This document shows, piece after piece, positions 16,728-26,149 of a stretch of 64,000 nt of DNA. The stretch is from a bacterium. Lineage in GTDB: Bacteria; Bacillota; Clostridia; Lachnospirales; Lachnospiraceae. The stretch is from NCBI GenBank assembly GCA_030535455.1, contig JAUNJY010000006.1, positions 58,574 through 122,573 of the forward strand. The letters run 5' to 3'. A program made the translations under genes and the position numbers. Each line of letters starts with the position of its first letter. The stretch's first letter is position 1. The notes below the pieces were generated by a model that saw only the letters and a program-made list of their open reading frames with translations, was not told the origin of the DNA and did not search any database.

Positions 16728-16800
16728 TTAAAAGAGGTGCGAGTTGGTGGATATGTCAATATTTTTCTGTTTTTGACATTTCCAACTTGACACCTCTTAA
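16728..16800. repeat. Long imperfect inverted repeat upstream of ppdK
   Basis: Arms TTAAAAGAGGTG...AGTTGG...TATGTCA and TGACAT...CCAACT...CACCTCTTAA pair over about 73 bp with small internal loops. It lies 250-320 bases upstream of ppdK. It could form a cruciform or RNA hairpin, or be a complex operator. Confidence 0.6.
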
Positions 16801-16988
16801 ATTACACCAAGTTAATTTCACAAACAATGTATTTTTTTATACTTCAATTACTATTTCCACAAATGGAATAAATATACTTATTTTTACTTTCATTTATATG
16901 TAAGTTTGTGTTTTTTTCGACAATCTTATGTTATTTATTATTAAAAGTGCTTTCAATTCCTCTAGAGCAGTTTCCTATAAACTAAAAA

Positions 16989-17025
16989 AGAGCTATAACA
17001 TATCCTCTATGTTATAACTCTTATA
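16989..17025 (-). terminator. Terminator of the membrane protein gene at 17051
   Basis: GAG-TATAACATA and TATGTTATA-CTC arms form a hairpin followed by six T residues on the minus strand. Confidence 0.75.
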
Positions 17026-17050
17026 TTTCATCCAAAGCTTATTAACAAGC

Positions 17051-17689
17051 CTACGCCTTCCCTATCAAATGGTTTAATTCTTCCATATTAGTAAGGTTCT
17101 TGTAGATTTTCACACGTTTCCGTGTTTTAAATGCCCCGATTGTATACTTAATTTCCAGATACATTCTTTTATCTTTCACTACACGGATATTATCCATGAC
17201 TTCAAATAAGATATCGCTCTGCTTCTGGACCTCTTGATCATTACACAAGGTACATAAATACTCTTCGAAATTTTTATCTTTTATTATTTCTTCTTTCTTC
17301 TTGATGACATCAACATACTCTCTTCGAGTTTCTCTCTTATGATAAGGTTTGAAATGAAGTACGACTTTTCCATCACGAAGCATATCTTTAAAATAAAACC
17401 TTACAAGCCTGTTATCTGCCGTAATACCGAAAATCTGATACGTTAGGCCATTTACCTGTCCAAATCCGATAAATCCGATTATTAACACAACGAGCCATAT
17501 TATAAATAATATGGCTACGGTTGCGCTGTTAATCCTAAGCTTACCTATATGGATCAGTTCAAAATTGTCTAATACGAATAAACCGACTGGTACTATGATG
17601 CATAATGCAACCAGTAAATTATATTTCAAATAATAACGGTATTTGATTGCTAATTTCTTGGAGCCTCTACAAAAAGTTTTGATTTCCAA
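17051..17689 (-). CDS. Hypothetical two-pass membrane protein
   Basis: I do not recognise a family. The frame encodes about 212 residues with two adjacent hydrophobic segments near the N-terminus (around LLVALCIIVPVGLFVL and VAILFIIWLVVLIIGFIGFG). A basic, probably cytoplasmic beta-rich domain follows and ends YTIGAFKTRKRVKIYKNLTNMEELNHLIGKA. The layout resembles small membrane proteins with a PH-like cytosolic domain, but that is a guess. I prefer a TTG start at the complement of 17687-17689, with GGGGAG six bases upstream; an ATG at 17711-17713 has no ribosome binding site. It lies between glyQS and ppdK on the same strand. Confidence 0.7.
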   Translation of the reverse strand: MEIKTFCRGSKKLAIKYRYYLKYNLLVALCIIVPVGLFVLDNFELIHIGKLRINSATVAILFIIWLVVLIIGFIGFGQVNGLTYQIFGITADNRLVRFYFKDMLRDGKVVLHFKPYHKRETRREYVDVIKKKEEIIKDKNFEEYLCTLCNDQEVQKQSDILFEVMDNIRVVKDKRMYLEIKYTIGAFKTRKRVKIYKNLTNMEELNHLIGKA

Positions 17690-17750
17690 TTGCTTCTCCC
17701 CCTCAGCCCACATTCACACAGTTATCTTTGAGTCAACATCCTAGTTTATA

Positions 17751-19139
17751 CTAAAAGTCCATTTTTTCTGCAAAATAAGCTTTTAAATCTTCAATTTTTA
17801 CACGTTCTTGTTGCATTGTATCACGGTCACGAACTGTAACTGCATGATCTTCTTCAGAATCAAAATCGTAAGTGATACAGAATGGAGTACCGATTTCATC
17901 TTGTCTTCTGTAACGTTTACCGATATTACCTCTGTCATCATATTCACAGTTATATTCTTTGCTAAGCATAGCAAATACTTCTTCTGCAGGACCAGCTAAT
18001 TTCTTAGATAATGGTAATACACCAATCTTGATTGGAGCTAATGCTGGGTGGAAGTGAAGAACTGTTCTTACATCACCTTCGCCGATTTCTTCTTCATCAT
18101 ATGCTTGACAAAGAAATGCTAATGTTACACGGTCAGCACCTAATGATGGTTCAATTACATATGGAATGTATTTTTCTTTCTTTTCATCATCGAAGTAAGT
18201 TAAATCTTGACCAGATACTTCTTGGTGACGAGATAAATCGTAATCTGTACGATCTGCAATACCCCATAATTCGCCCCATCCAAATGGGAATTTGAATTCG
18301 ATATCACTTGTAGCTTTGGAGTAGAAGGATAATTCTTCTGCTTCATGATCACGTACACGCATTTCGTCTTCTTTGATACCTAATGTCTGTAACCAGTTGA
18401 TACAGAATTCTTTCCAGTATGCAAACCATTCAAGGTCAGTATCTGGTTCACAGAAGAATTCAAGTTCCATTTGTTCAAATTCTCTTGTACGGAATGTAAA
18501 GTTACCTGGTGTAATTTCATTTCTGAAAGATTTACCAACTTGGCCGATACCAAATGGGATTTTCTTTCTAGATGTTCTTTGAACGTTTTTGAAGTTTACG
18601 AAGATACCTTGAGCTGTTTCAGGTCTTAAGTAAACTGTGTTCTTAGCATCTTCTGTAACACCTTGGAATGTTTTGAACATTAAGTTGAATTGACGGATGT
18701 CAGTGAAGTTGTGTTTTCCACAAGATGGACAGTCAATGTTGTGTTCATCAATGTAAGCTTTCATTTCATCGTTAGACCAAGCATCAACAGAACCTTCGAT
18801 TTCGATTTTATTTTCAAACATGTAATCTTCGATTAATTTATCTGCTCTAAAACGTTCATGACATTCTTTACAATCCATTAATGGATCAGAGAAACCGCCT
18901 AAATGTCCTGAAGCAACCCATGTTTGTGGATTCATTAAAATTGCACAGTCAACACCTACATTATGAGGATTTTCTTGAATGAATTTTTTCCACCAAGCTT
19001 TTTTTACGTTATTTTTAAGTTCAACACCTAAGTTACCGTAATCCCAAGTATTTGCAAGTCCACCGTAGATATCGGAACCTGGATATACGAATCCTCTTGC
19101 TTTAGCCAATGCGACTATTTTTTCCATTGATTTTTCCAT
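17751..19139 (-). CDS. glyQS: Glycine--tRNA ligase (single-chain, alpha2 type)
   Basis: The 462 residues charge tRNA-Gly with glycine. Class II synthetase motifs are visible: [24 protein letters not shown] at the N-terminus, [52 protein letters not shown] (motif 2) and [11 protein letters not shown] (motif 3). A Cys4 zinc knuckle sits in the insertion (CKECHERF...CPSCGKH). The C-terminal anticodon-binding domain begins near [13 protein letters not shown]. The ATG on the complement of 19137-19139 is preceded by GAGAGG; a TTG three codons earlier abuts that sequence and is rejected. The position downstream of era and recO is typical of Firmicutes. No T-box fits in the 148-bp gap. Confidence 0.96.
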   Translation of the reverse strand: MEKSMEKIVALAKARGFVYPGSDIYGGLANTWDYGNLGVELKNNVKKAWWKKFIQENPHNVGVDCAILMNPQTWVASGHLGGFSDPLMDCKECHERFRADKLIEDYMFENKIEIEGSVDAWSNDEMKAYIDEHNIDCPSCGKHNFTDIRQFNLMFKTFQGVTEDAKNTVYLRPETAQGIFVNFKNVQRTSRKKIPFGIGQVGKSFRNEITPGNFTFRTREFEQMELEFFCEPDTDLEWFAYWKEFCINWLQTLGIKEDEMRVRDHEAEELSFYSKATSDIEFKFPFGWGELWGIADRTDYDLSRHQEVSGQDLTYFDDEKKEKYIPYVIEPSLGADRVTLAFLCQAYDEEEIGEGDVRTVLHFHPALAPIKIGVLPLSKKLAGPAEEVFAMLSKEYNCEYDDRGNIGKRYRRQDEIGTPFCITYDFDSEEDHAVTVRDRDTMQQERVKIEDLKAYFAEKMDF

Positions 19140-19287
19140 ATGTTTCAACCTCTCGTAATTAAGTTTTATTTATTCTTTTCATTCACTTGTTAGCGAATCT
19201 ATTCGTAAATTGCAATTGCATAAACCTCTAATTATTTTACCCAAAATACATCTTGTTTTCAATGATTATTTACATTAATCACTTATT

Positions 19288-20031
19288 TTATAACAATTCT
19301 AAGATTTCTAGTGACTTAAATTTTACATCAATCATCATCTTCATATAGCGTTCCATGACTTTTTTTAGTTCACGAAGTACCATCTCGTTCACTGTAAATG
19401 TATACAGTTTTTCTACAGGGGTTACGATAATGAACTGCATGGTATAGATGGTAGAACCCTCTAGTCCCATCAGATCTCCTGCATCCCTCTTACAATTACT
19501 GCAGACAAGGCCGCCTCTTGCAAAACTAAAAAGATGGACATTTTCTGTCTCACCGCATGATACACATTCAAATACCTGAGGGGTATAGCCATTGATACTC
19601 ATGATCTTAAGCTCAAATATGTATCGTATCAGCTTATTATTAATGGATGTCTTTGTAAGCGCTCTCATTGTCTGATATAACAATTTAAGCACTTCTACTT
19701 CATCATTGTTTTCACGGGTTACCTGCTCTACTAACTCTGCAAAGTAACAGGCATAAGAAACCGCTTCCAAATCTTCTTTTATTTCGGGAAAATAATTAGA
19801 AATGTTTGAATTCATGACATTATAAGAATTGCGACCGGCGTATAAATTAAATTCGCCAAAGACAAATGGCTGAGAGCACGCAAGTAAGGCGCTATTTGGT
19901 TTCCTAGCGCCTTTTGCAAATGCTGATATTTTACCGCGTTCTTTCGTTAAAATTACTAACCTCTTATCATAATCACCAACTGGCATGGCGGCTAACACCA
20001 TTCCAGTTACCGTAATCTGTGTTACCACCAC
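19288..20031 (-). CDS. recO: DNA repair protein RecO
   Basis: The 247 residues match RecO, which loads RecA onto SSB-coated single-stranded DNA in RecFOR recombination and anneals complementary strands. The N-terminal OB fold has TGMVLAAMPVGDYDKRLVILTKERGKISAFAKGARKPNS. The C-terminal domain has a Cys4 zinc site (CVSCGETE...CSNCKRD). The start is a GTG (complement of 20029-20031) with AGGAGGG six bases upstream. It lies within the conserved era-yqzL-recO-glyQS order, and its first 59 bases overlap the end of yqzL in a different frame. Confidence 0.95.
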   Translation of the reverse strand: MVVTQITVTGMVLAAMPVGDYDKRLVILTKERGKISAFAKGARKPNSALLACSQPFVFGEFNLYAGRNSYNVMNSNISNYFPEIKEDLEAVSYACYFAELVEQVTRENNDEVEVLKLLYQTMRALTKTSINNKLIRYIFELKIMSINGYTPQVFECVSCGETENVHLFSFARGGLVCSNCKRDAGDLMGLEGSTIYTMQFIIVTPVEKLYTFTVNEMVLRELKKVMERYMKMMIDVKFKSLEILELL

Positions 20032-20149
20032 GTTCTCCCTCCTTGGTAGTATACGAGCTGTCTGATTCTCTTGTACAAGCCGTATACTTTAAGTAATCTG
20101 TAATTTCTCCTGAAGTCTCAAACTGTTTCCATAAATTACCGTTATCCAT
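19973..20149 (-). CDS. YqzL-like small protein
   Basis: A 58-residue frame starts at an ATG (complement of 20147-20149) with AAGAGG five bases upstream. The N-terminal half, NLWKQFETSGEITDYLKYT, fits the YqzL pattern (W--F--TG-I--YL) of a very small protein encoded between era and recO in many Firmicutes; its function is unknown. Here the protein carries an extra C-terminal tail encoded across the recO start, an overlap of 59 bases. The tail is rich in Ser, Thr, Gly and Asn and may be dispensable. Confidence 0.7.
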   Translation of the reverse strand: MDNGNLWKQFETSGEITDYLKYTACTRESDSSYTTKEGERGGNTDYGNWNGVSRHASW

Positions 20150-20350
20150 ACAAACCTCTTTTCTGAATGTAGTCGGAATTATCACTAATTCCTATCATTC
20201 TAAAACAATGTTCCCCTATTAATATGTTTGCATTAGTATTCCCTCATGATTAATACTAATGACTAACCATAGTATTTCCATTTTAAAGAGAAATATTCGC
20301 AAATAGCATATTTTGAGAATAAAGCAGGTTTGTATGGTCTGAATTAACGA

Positions 20351-21256
20351 CTAAACATCGATTTTATTATAACCAAAGTTCTTTAATAAGAAATCACTGT
20401 CTCTCCAGTCTTTCTTGACTTTAACCCATAACTGAAGGTTTACTCTTGTATCTAATAGACGTTCGATTTCCCATCTTGCATCTGTTCCGATACGTTTTAA
20501 CATGGATCCTTGTTTTCCAATGATAATTCCCTTATGGGAGTCACGTTCACAAACAATCGTTGCCTGAATGTCCATTAACTTTCCATGGTTACGTTCTTTC
20601 ATGGAATCGATGGATACTGCAATACCGTGAGGAATTTCATCGCTTAATAGACGTAATGCTTTTTCGCGAATTAATTCAGCTACGATTTGACGTTCTGGCT
20701 GATCTGTAATTGTATCTTCATCATAGAATTGTGGTCCATAAGGAAGGTATTTCATGATTTCTTTGATCAACGTTTCTTTATTTTCACCTTTAAGGGCAGA
20801 AACAGGGATGATTTCGCAGAAGTCATAGATTTCTTTATATTTATCAATAAATGTTAAGATTTGTTCTTTTGGCACAGTATCAATCTTATTGATTACTAAG
20901 AAGACTGGTGTCTTAACTCTCTTTAATGTTGCTGCAATGTGTTGTTCCCCTGCACCGATGAAGGTACTAGGTTCTACAAGCCAAAGGACTACATCCACTT
21001 CATTCAACGTATTCTCTGCTGCATTTACCATATATTCGCCAAGCTTATTCTTTGCCTTCGTAATACCTGGTGTATCAAGGAAGATGATTTGTCCTTGTTC
21101 ATCTGTATATACAGTCTGAATACGGTTTCTTGTCGTTTGTGGTTTGTTTGATGTGATTGCAATCTTTTGTCCAATCAGCTGATTCATTAACGTGGACTTA
21201 CCAACGTTTGGGCGTCCAATTAACGTTACAAATCCTGATTTATAATTCTGGTTCAT
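20351..21256 (-). CDS. era: GTPase Era
   Basis: The 301 residues form a GTPase plus a C-terminal KH RNA-binding domain. G motifs: GRPNVGKST (G1), TTRN (G2 region), DTPG (G3) and NKID (G4), then SALKG (G5). The KH part has VIIGKQGSMLKRIG. Era binds the 3' end of 16S rRNA and assists 30S subunit maturation. The ATG follows GGAGG. The gene is ten bases downstream of the M16C peptidase gene and upstream of yqzL-recO, so it is probably co-transcribed with both. Confidence 0.97.
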   Translation of the reverse strand: MNQNYKSGFVTLIGRPNVGKSTLMNQLIGQKIAITSNKPQTTRNRIQTVYTDEQGQIIFLDTPGITKAKNKLGEYMVNAAENTLNEVDVVLWLVEPSTFIGAGEQHIAATLKRVKTPVFLVINKIDTVPKEQILTFIDKYKEIYDFCEIIPVSALKGENKETLIKEIMKYLPYGPQFYDEDTITDQPERQIVAELIREKALRLLSDEIPHGIAVSIDSMKERNHGKLMDIQATIVCERDSHKGIIIGKQGSMLKRIGTDARWEIERLLDTRVNLQLWVKVKKDWRDSDFLLKNFGYNKIDV

Positions 21257-21266
21257 TTATTTCCTC

Positions 21267-24206
21267 CTAGAGTGTCTTAATTTCTTTAAACAACTCTTTA
21301 TCTTCTTCAATTTTGTTCTCATTACCGATAACACAGATCTGATCTGCATCTAATACGGCCTGAACGATGTCTGCTAAATCTCTAATGTCTTGTTCCGTTG
21401 CTGACAATACTTCATCTCGTTCGCGTTGAAGATCAAGTTCTGTTACACCGCTTAGGTAAGCCCCAAGAGAACGAGAGCCTTTTGCGCTTGGATTCATTGG
21501 CGTATCCATGCCACTGATGGTACCAATAATATATTTTGTCATATCACGTTCATCAACGCTAAATGTCTTTAAATACTCTGCTGTGTTATTAAAGATTTCA
21601 TTGGTAGCCATTAGGTTAGGGTCACGGTAGGAAGCAAGATAGCTGTTTCCATCTAATCCGAAACCACCCATACATCCGTATGCGCCGCCTTTTACACGAA
21701 TATTGATCCATAAATAATCATAGCTTAGGATTACTTTTAAAATCTTAAGTGCTCCTGTATATTTATATCCTTTTTCAATAAAGTTACCACCACGTGCAAC
21801 ATATTGAACCTGGCTGCTAGTCTTAAATCCTTCATTTAATACTTCTGTCTTGATTACGGCACGTTTTGGCATATCTAACGCAACTCGTAAGTCGTTTACG
21901 AAACCACCTAATTCTTCTGCCATCAAGATATAGCCTTGGTCATCTGCTGTATAGCTTACAAGCAAGTTATCTTTGCGGATAATTCTAGTTAGTAATCCAG
22001 ATAATTTTGCAACTAAGTCTTCTTTTCTTTCTTCAAAATGTTCATCTAATTCTTTTAAGAATTCGTAATATGCAATACCGCCTGTTAAGTCATTGTATTT
22101 TGCATTTACGGAACTATAGGACATGGCACGGACAGATGCATAGGAGTGACCTGCACTATTTACCTTCATCTGGCTTCTTGATACTTGCTCTGCCACGATT
22201 TCTTTCAGACGTTTGTAATCGTCTAATTTTGACTCAAATAACATTTCTTTAATTAAATCAAATGCAGTTCCTACTTTATCATATAATACTTTTGTCTTTA
22301 CGCCAAATTTTACTGTATAATTTTCTGTTGCATTTAATACAGAGTAAGCGGTTACATCGCTGACAATTCCGCCTGTGTGGATATTCACTTCATTTGCAAA
22401 TTCCATAAAGGAATGCTTGTTGGTATCGATATAGCCAAGTACGGTTGAAAGCAAGCTCATATATGGAACTAACTCTTCTTCTACATCATTTACATCGAAT
22501 AATAATCGAAGATATCCAATGCCGTTACTGAACATGTTGTGGTGTAATACTGTAACATCTGCAGCTTCTTTCACTTCATTATAAAGCTTTCCTGCCTTTG
22601 TTGTAATATCTTCTCTTTCAAGCATTGGGATTAACTCAAGCTCTTCTTTTGTGCTTGGAGTATCTTGAAATTCTTTTAATGCTACTGTATCTTTTACCAG
22701 CTTCTCTAATTCTTTCTTCGATAAAGTTGCTTTATATGCTGCTAATTTTTCTTTTACGGCTTGTTCCACTTCGTTGGTAAGACCAACCTTAGGTTCAATT
22801 ACAACCATGGAAGTATGGTCATTTTCTAATAGGTACGTTCTAATTAACTGCTCGTAGTATCCAGTACCAATTTGTTCTTTTAAGAACTTAAACGTATCGT
22901 TTGCTTCTATATGGATAAATGGAGCTTTGTCATCATATAACCAGCTGTCAAGAATTTGCAAGCCATACATAAGTCCCTTTGGATAGCTTCCAAAATCAGC
23001 TTCACGATATTTAAATTCATAGTAGTTGATTGCAGCACGTAATGGTTTTTCATCAATTCCTTCACTTGCAATTTTCTCTAAAGTTTCTTTAATTACTGTT
23101 AAGAAGCGTTCCTTATCTTCTGTCTTTGCATTTTTTGCAATAATTGAGAAATAAGGCTGTAAAATTCCATTGTCATAAGAGCTTAAGATATCTTTACCAA
23201 TTCCAGCACTAATTAATGCTTGTTTTAATGGTGCACCCGGTGCACTTAACAATACATAGTCAACAATTTGGAATGCTAAATATAACTCACGGTCAAGACT
23301 TGTTCCAATTACTGCATTATATGAGAAATAAGTCTTTTCTTCTGTAGACTCATTTTCTGCTAACGAGTAATATTCTGTTATTTCATGCATATTACCAAAT
23401 GGTGCCTGTTTCTTAATTGTAGAATCAATTGGTGCTTCTTCAAACTTTGATAAATAATTTTCATCCATCCAATTTAAACGTTCTTCTACATCGATATCAC
23501 CATAAAGGTAAATATAGCTGTTTGAAGGATGGTAGTAACGTTTGTGGAAATCTAAAAATTGTTCATACGATAAATCCGGAATATTTGCTGGATCACCACC
23601 GGATTCCACGCCATAAGTGGTATCTGGGAATAAGGACTGTTGAATTTGACGGAATAATTGTTGTTCTGGAGAGGAGAATACCCCCTTCATTTCGTTATAA
23701 ACAACGCCATTATAAGTAAGCTCGCCATCCACACTGTCTAATTCATAGTGCCAGCCTTCTTGTTTAAAGATTTCTTCGCGATTATAAATATTTGGATAAA
23801 ATACTGCATCCATATATACGTGCATTAAATTCTTATAATCCTTTTCATTGCAGCTTGCAATTGGATAAAGAGTCTTATCAGAATATGTCATCGCATTTAA
23901 AAATGTATTTAATGAGCCTTTTACAAGTTCAACAAATGGGTCCTTAGATGGGAATTCTTTAGAACCGCATAATACGGAATGTTCGATGATATGAGGTACT
24001 CCTGTTGAGTTCTCTGGTGGAGTTCGAAAACCGATGGAAAATACTTTATTGTCGTCATCATTACTGATTACTAAGACTCTTGCCCCTGTCTTTTTATGAC
24101 GGAACAGAAGCCCTAAACTATTAAGATCGGTAAGTTTTTCCTCATGGACTAATTCGTATGCGTCCATCTTGATTAAGTCATCCTTGCTTTTAATTATTCT
24201 TCCCAT
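21267..24206 (-). CDS. Insulinase family zinc metallopeptidase (M16C, presequence-protease type)
   Basis: The 979 residues correspond to two fused M16 halves. The inverted zinc motif HxxEH appears as GVPHIIEHSVLCGS near residue 74, with downstream glutamates in the usual EE-containing helix. The family degrades short unfolded peptides inside a closed chamber; organellar relatives (PreP) destroy targeting peptides. No signal peptide, so it is probably cytoplasmic. The ATG follows AGGAGA. It is the promoter-proximal gene of the era-recO-glyQS run. Confidence 0.93.
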   Translation of the reverse strand: MGRIIKSKDDLIKMDAYELVHEEKLTDLNSLGLLFRHKKTGARVLVISNDDDNKVFSIGFRTPPENSTGVPHIIEHSVLCGSKEFPSKDPFVELVKGSLNTFLNAMTYSDKTLYPIASCNEKDYKNLMHVYMDAVFYPNIYNREEIFKQEGWHYELDSVDGELTYNGVVYNEMKGVFSSPEQQLFRQIQQSLFPDTTYGVESGGDPANIPDLSYEQFLDFHKRYYHPSNSYIYLYGDIDVEERLNWMDENYLSKFEEAPIDSTIKKQAPFGNMHEITEYYSLAENESTEEKTYFSYNAVIGTSLDRELYLAFQIVDYVLLSAPGAPLKQALISAGIGKDILSSYDNGILQPYFSIIAKNAKTEDKERFLTVIKETLEKIASEGIDEKPLRAAINYYEFKYREADFGSYPKGLMYGLQILDSWLYDDKAPFIHIEANDTFKFLKEQIGTGYYEQLIRTYLLENDHTSMVVIEPKVGLTNEVEQAVKEKLAAYKATLSKKELEKLVKDTVALKEFQDTPSTKEELELIPMLEREDITTKAGKLYNEVKEAADVTVLHHNMFSNGIGYLRLLFDVNDVEEELVPYMSLLSTVLGYIDTNKHSFMEFANEVNIHTGGIVSDVTAYSVLNATENYTVKFGVKTKVLYDKVGTAFDLIKEMLFESKLDDYKRLKEIVAEQVSRSQMKVNSAGHSYASVRAMSYSSVNAKYNDLTGGIAYYEFLKELDEHFEERKEDLVAKLSGLLTRIIRKDNLLVSYTADDQGYILMAEELGGFVNDLRVALDMPKRAVIKTEVLNEGFKTSSQVQYVARGGNFIEKGYKYTGALKILKVILSYDYLWINIRVKGGAYGCMGGFGLDGNSYLASYRDPNLMATNEIFNNTAEYLKTFSVDERDMTKYIIGTISGMDTPMNPSAKGSRSLGAYLSGVTELDLQRERDEVLSATEQDIRDLADIVQAVLDADQICVIGNENKIEEDKELFKEIKTL

Positions 24207-24476
24207 GTTGATCTCCTAACTTAATTTTTATCTTTTCTTTCAGTATAACCATAATTATTCATCTATAGTATATCACACCAACACATAATCGGAAAGTGAC
24301 TTATAATAATAGCTTATACATAATGTCATTTTAATTACATTTTAATCTATTTTTGTTAAATAATACTATTTTATAATAATTTTCTATGATAAAATAAACG
24401 CTATGGACTATTGCAACGACATATTTTTGCCATAGAACATAATATTAACGAATTAAACAAAGGAGGGACATTCACA

Positions 24477-25187
24477 TTGAATTTTAAAAAGATGTGGAAA
24501 TCTGCAAATCGCGGGGTCATACTAGGGATATTCTTAGTAATCATAGTGACTATCTATGTTATTGCAGATCAAATTATTTTCAACAATGAAAAAGGGGAAA
24601 TTAATACTGTCGTTACAGACTATGTTGATGACTACATGGCGACCTTAAAAGCTTCTGATGAGGTAATTAAAAATAAGGCATGGACGAAGGCTTCCGGCGA
24701 AAAGGAACTTACCGAATTTAAAGACTTGATTAACAAATACTTTGCATATAGCCACTATACTAGTGAGCTAACTGAAATGTATTACTACATAGACCGCCAA
24801 ACTGGAGAACAGCAGATAAAGGATGCTTTTTCTGATGAGATGTTAAAAGAGACCGGATATGTCACCAGCACAGAGCATAGCATTTCCTCAGTAAAAATCA
24901 AAAAATATGGACCACAGGGTGCTATTGTAAGCTTTAATTTAAATGCAAAAATCACCATTAACGGTGCCTATGGTTTTACTAATATTGATTTAGAGCCATG
25001 GCAAGACTACTCAGTTAACGAACAAGACGGTAGTATAATCAATGACACTTCCAAACCAGAAACACGCTCCAACAAAATTGAAGTATCCGTTCAGCTTTTA
25101 CGTGAAAAAGGTTCCTGGAAAATCTCGAAAATAGCTACAGGATCTTTTGAATATGAAGAAGTAATTGATACGGAGGTGACGCAATAA
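24477..25187 (+). CDS. Membrane-anchored protein of an ABC transporter operon
   Basis: I do not recognise the family. About 236 residues: one N-terminal membrane anchor (GVILGIFLVIIVTIYVIADQIIF) followed by an extracytoplasmic domain with tyrosine-rich and beta-strand-like sequence. The preferred start is TTG at 24477, nine bases after GGAGGG; the next ATG (24492) is too far from it. The stop codon overlaps the start of the ABC ATPase gene (TAATG), so the three genes form one operon. It may be an extracellular partner, sensor or substrate-handling subunit of the exporter. Confidence 0.75.
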   Translation: MNFKKMWKSANRGVILGIFLVIIVTIYVIADQIIFNNEKGEINTVVTDYVDDYMATLKASDEVIKNKAWTKASGEKELTEFKDLINKYFAYSHYTSELTEMYYYIDRQTGEQQIKDAFSDEMLKETGYVTSTEHSISSVKIKKYGPQGAIVSFNLNAKITINGAYGFTNIDLEPWQDYSVNEQDGSIINDTSKPETRSNKIEVSVQLLREKGSWKISKIATGSFEYEEVIDTEVTQ

Positions 25188-26146
25188 TGGAAGTTGCAGT
25201 AAAAATAGAACATATAAATAAATACTTTGGAAAACGTCAAATTCTACATGATATTTCACTAGAAACATATGCTGGGGAAGTATTTGGATTTTTAGGCCCT
25301 AATGGTGCCGGCAAGACAACTACGATTAAGATGATTGTCGGAATGCTGCATATCGACGAAGGAGACATCAGTATCTGTGGCTCCAGCGTAACAAAAGACT
25401 TCGAAGCAGCCCTTTCCAATATTGGTGCCATCGTAGAAAACCCAGAATTCTATAAATATATGTCAGGACTAGACAACCTGAAACAATATGCAAGAATGAG
25501 AAAAGGAGTAACTCCAGAACGTCTAAAAGAAGTCATCGATATTGTTGGATTAACTGACCGCATCGGGGATAAAGTAGGCAAATACTCCCTAGGTATGCGT
25601 CAACGACTTGGTGTTGCCCAGGCTATCATGCATAATCCTAAAGTGCTTATCCTGGATGAGCCAACCAATGGACTTGATCCTGCAGGTATCAAACAGCTTC
25701 GTGACCTACTTCGCTATCTTGCTCATGAAACTGGTATCTGCGTCTTGGTATCCAGCCATTTGATGAGTGAAATGGAACTTATGTGTGATCGTGTCGGCAT
25801 TGTTACCAACGGTACATTAGTAAACGTTACTTCTGTAGAAGAATTAATCAATCAGAGCTCTGACGGAACGACCCATTATATCCTTGAAGTAAGCAATGCC
25901 TCTCTTGCCAGCAAGATTATCCTTGAACATACACAACTTTCTGCTAATCAGACAAACTCTTTGCAAGTCCTGGATAATACTCATATTGAGCTTATCTTAG
26001 ACCATACGGACACCGCAAATGTATTTATTAAGAATATTAACAAAGCGTTGATTATCAATGACATCGATCTATACAATATCACAATAAAAGAACATCGAAA
26101 CTTAGAAGACGCCTTTATTGAGCTTACTTCGAAAGGAGGACACTAA
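25187..26146 (+). CDS. ABC transporter ATP-binding protein (CcmA/BcrA-like)
   Basis: The 319 residues contain a full nucleotide-binding domain: Walker A GPNGAGKTT, signature YSLGMRQRLG, Walker B VLILDEPTNGLD and the switch His in VSSHLMSEME. A C-terminal extension of about 90 residues is typical of the bacitracin/lantibiotic-exporter (BcrA) and ABC-2 branch. It starts within the stop of the preceding anchored protein and ends four bases before the permease, so it is clearly translationally coupled. The substrate is unknown; drug or peptide efflux is the usual role. Confidence 0.93.
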   Translation: MEVAVKIEHINKYFGKRQILHDISLETYAGEVFGFLGPNGAGKTTTIKMIVGMLHIDEGDISICGSSVTKDFEAALSNIGAIVENPEFYKYMSGLDNLKQYARMRKGVTPERLKEVIDIVGLTDRIGDKVGKYSLGMRQRLGVAQAIMHNPKVLILDEPTNGLDPAGIKQLRDLLRYLAHETGICVLVSSHLMSEMELMCDRVGIVTNGTLVNVTSVEELINQSSDGTTHYILEVSNASLASKIILEHTQLSANQTNSLQVLDNTHIELILDHTDTANVFIKNINKALIINDIDLYNITIKEHRNLEDAFIELTSKGGH

Positions 26147-26149
26147 AAG

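Larger units (their letters stand above)
16481..17050. other. 570-bp intergenic region upstream of ppdK
   Basis: No convincing gene. It holds the 5' region of ppdK, a long imperfect inverted repeat (16728-16800) and the terminator of the gene at 17051. Short open frames here lack ribosome binding sites and have the composition of AT-rich non-coding DNA. Confidence 0.6.

Noticed and set aside
19140-19287. T-box leader for glyQS
   Set aside because: The gap to recO is only 148 bp, with no specifier loop, T-box sequence or terminator pair seen.
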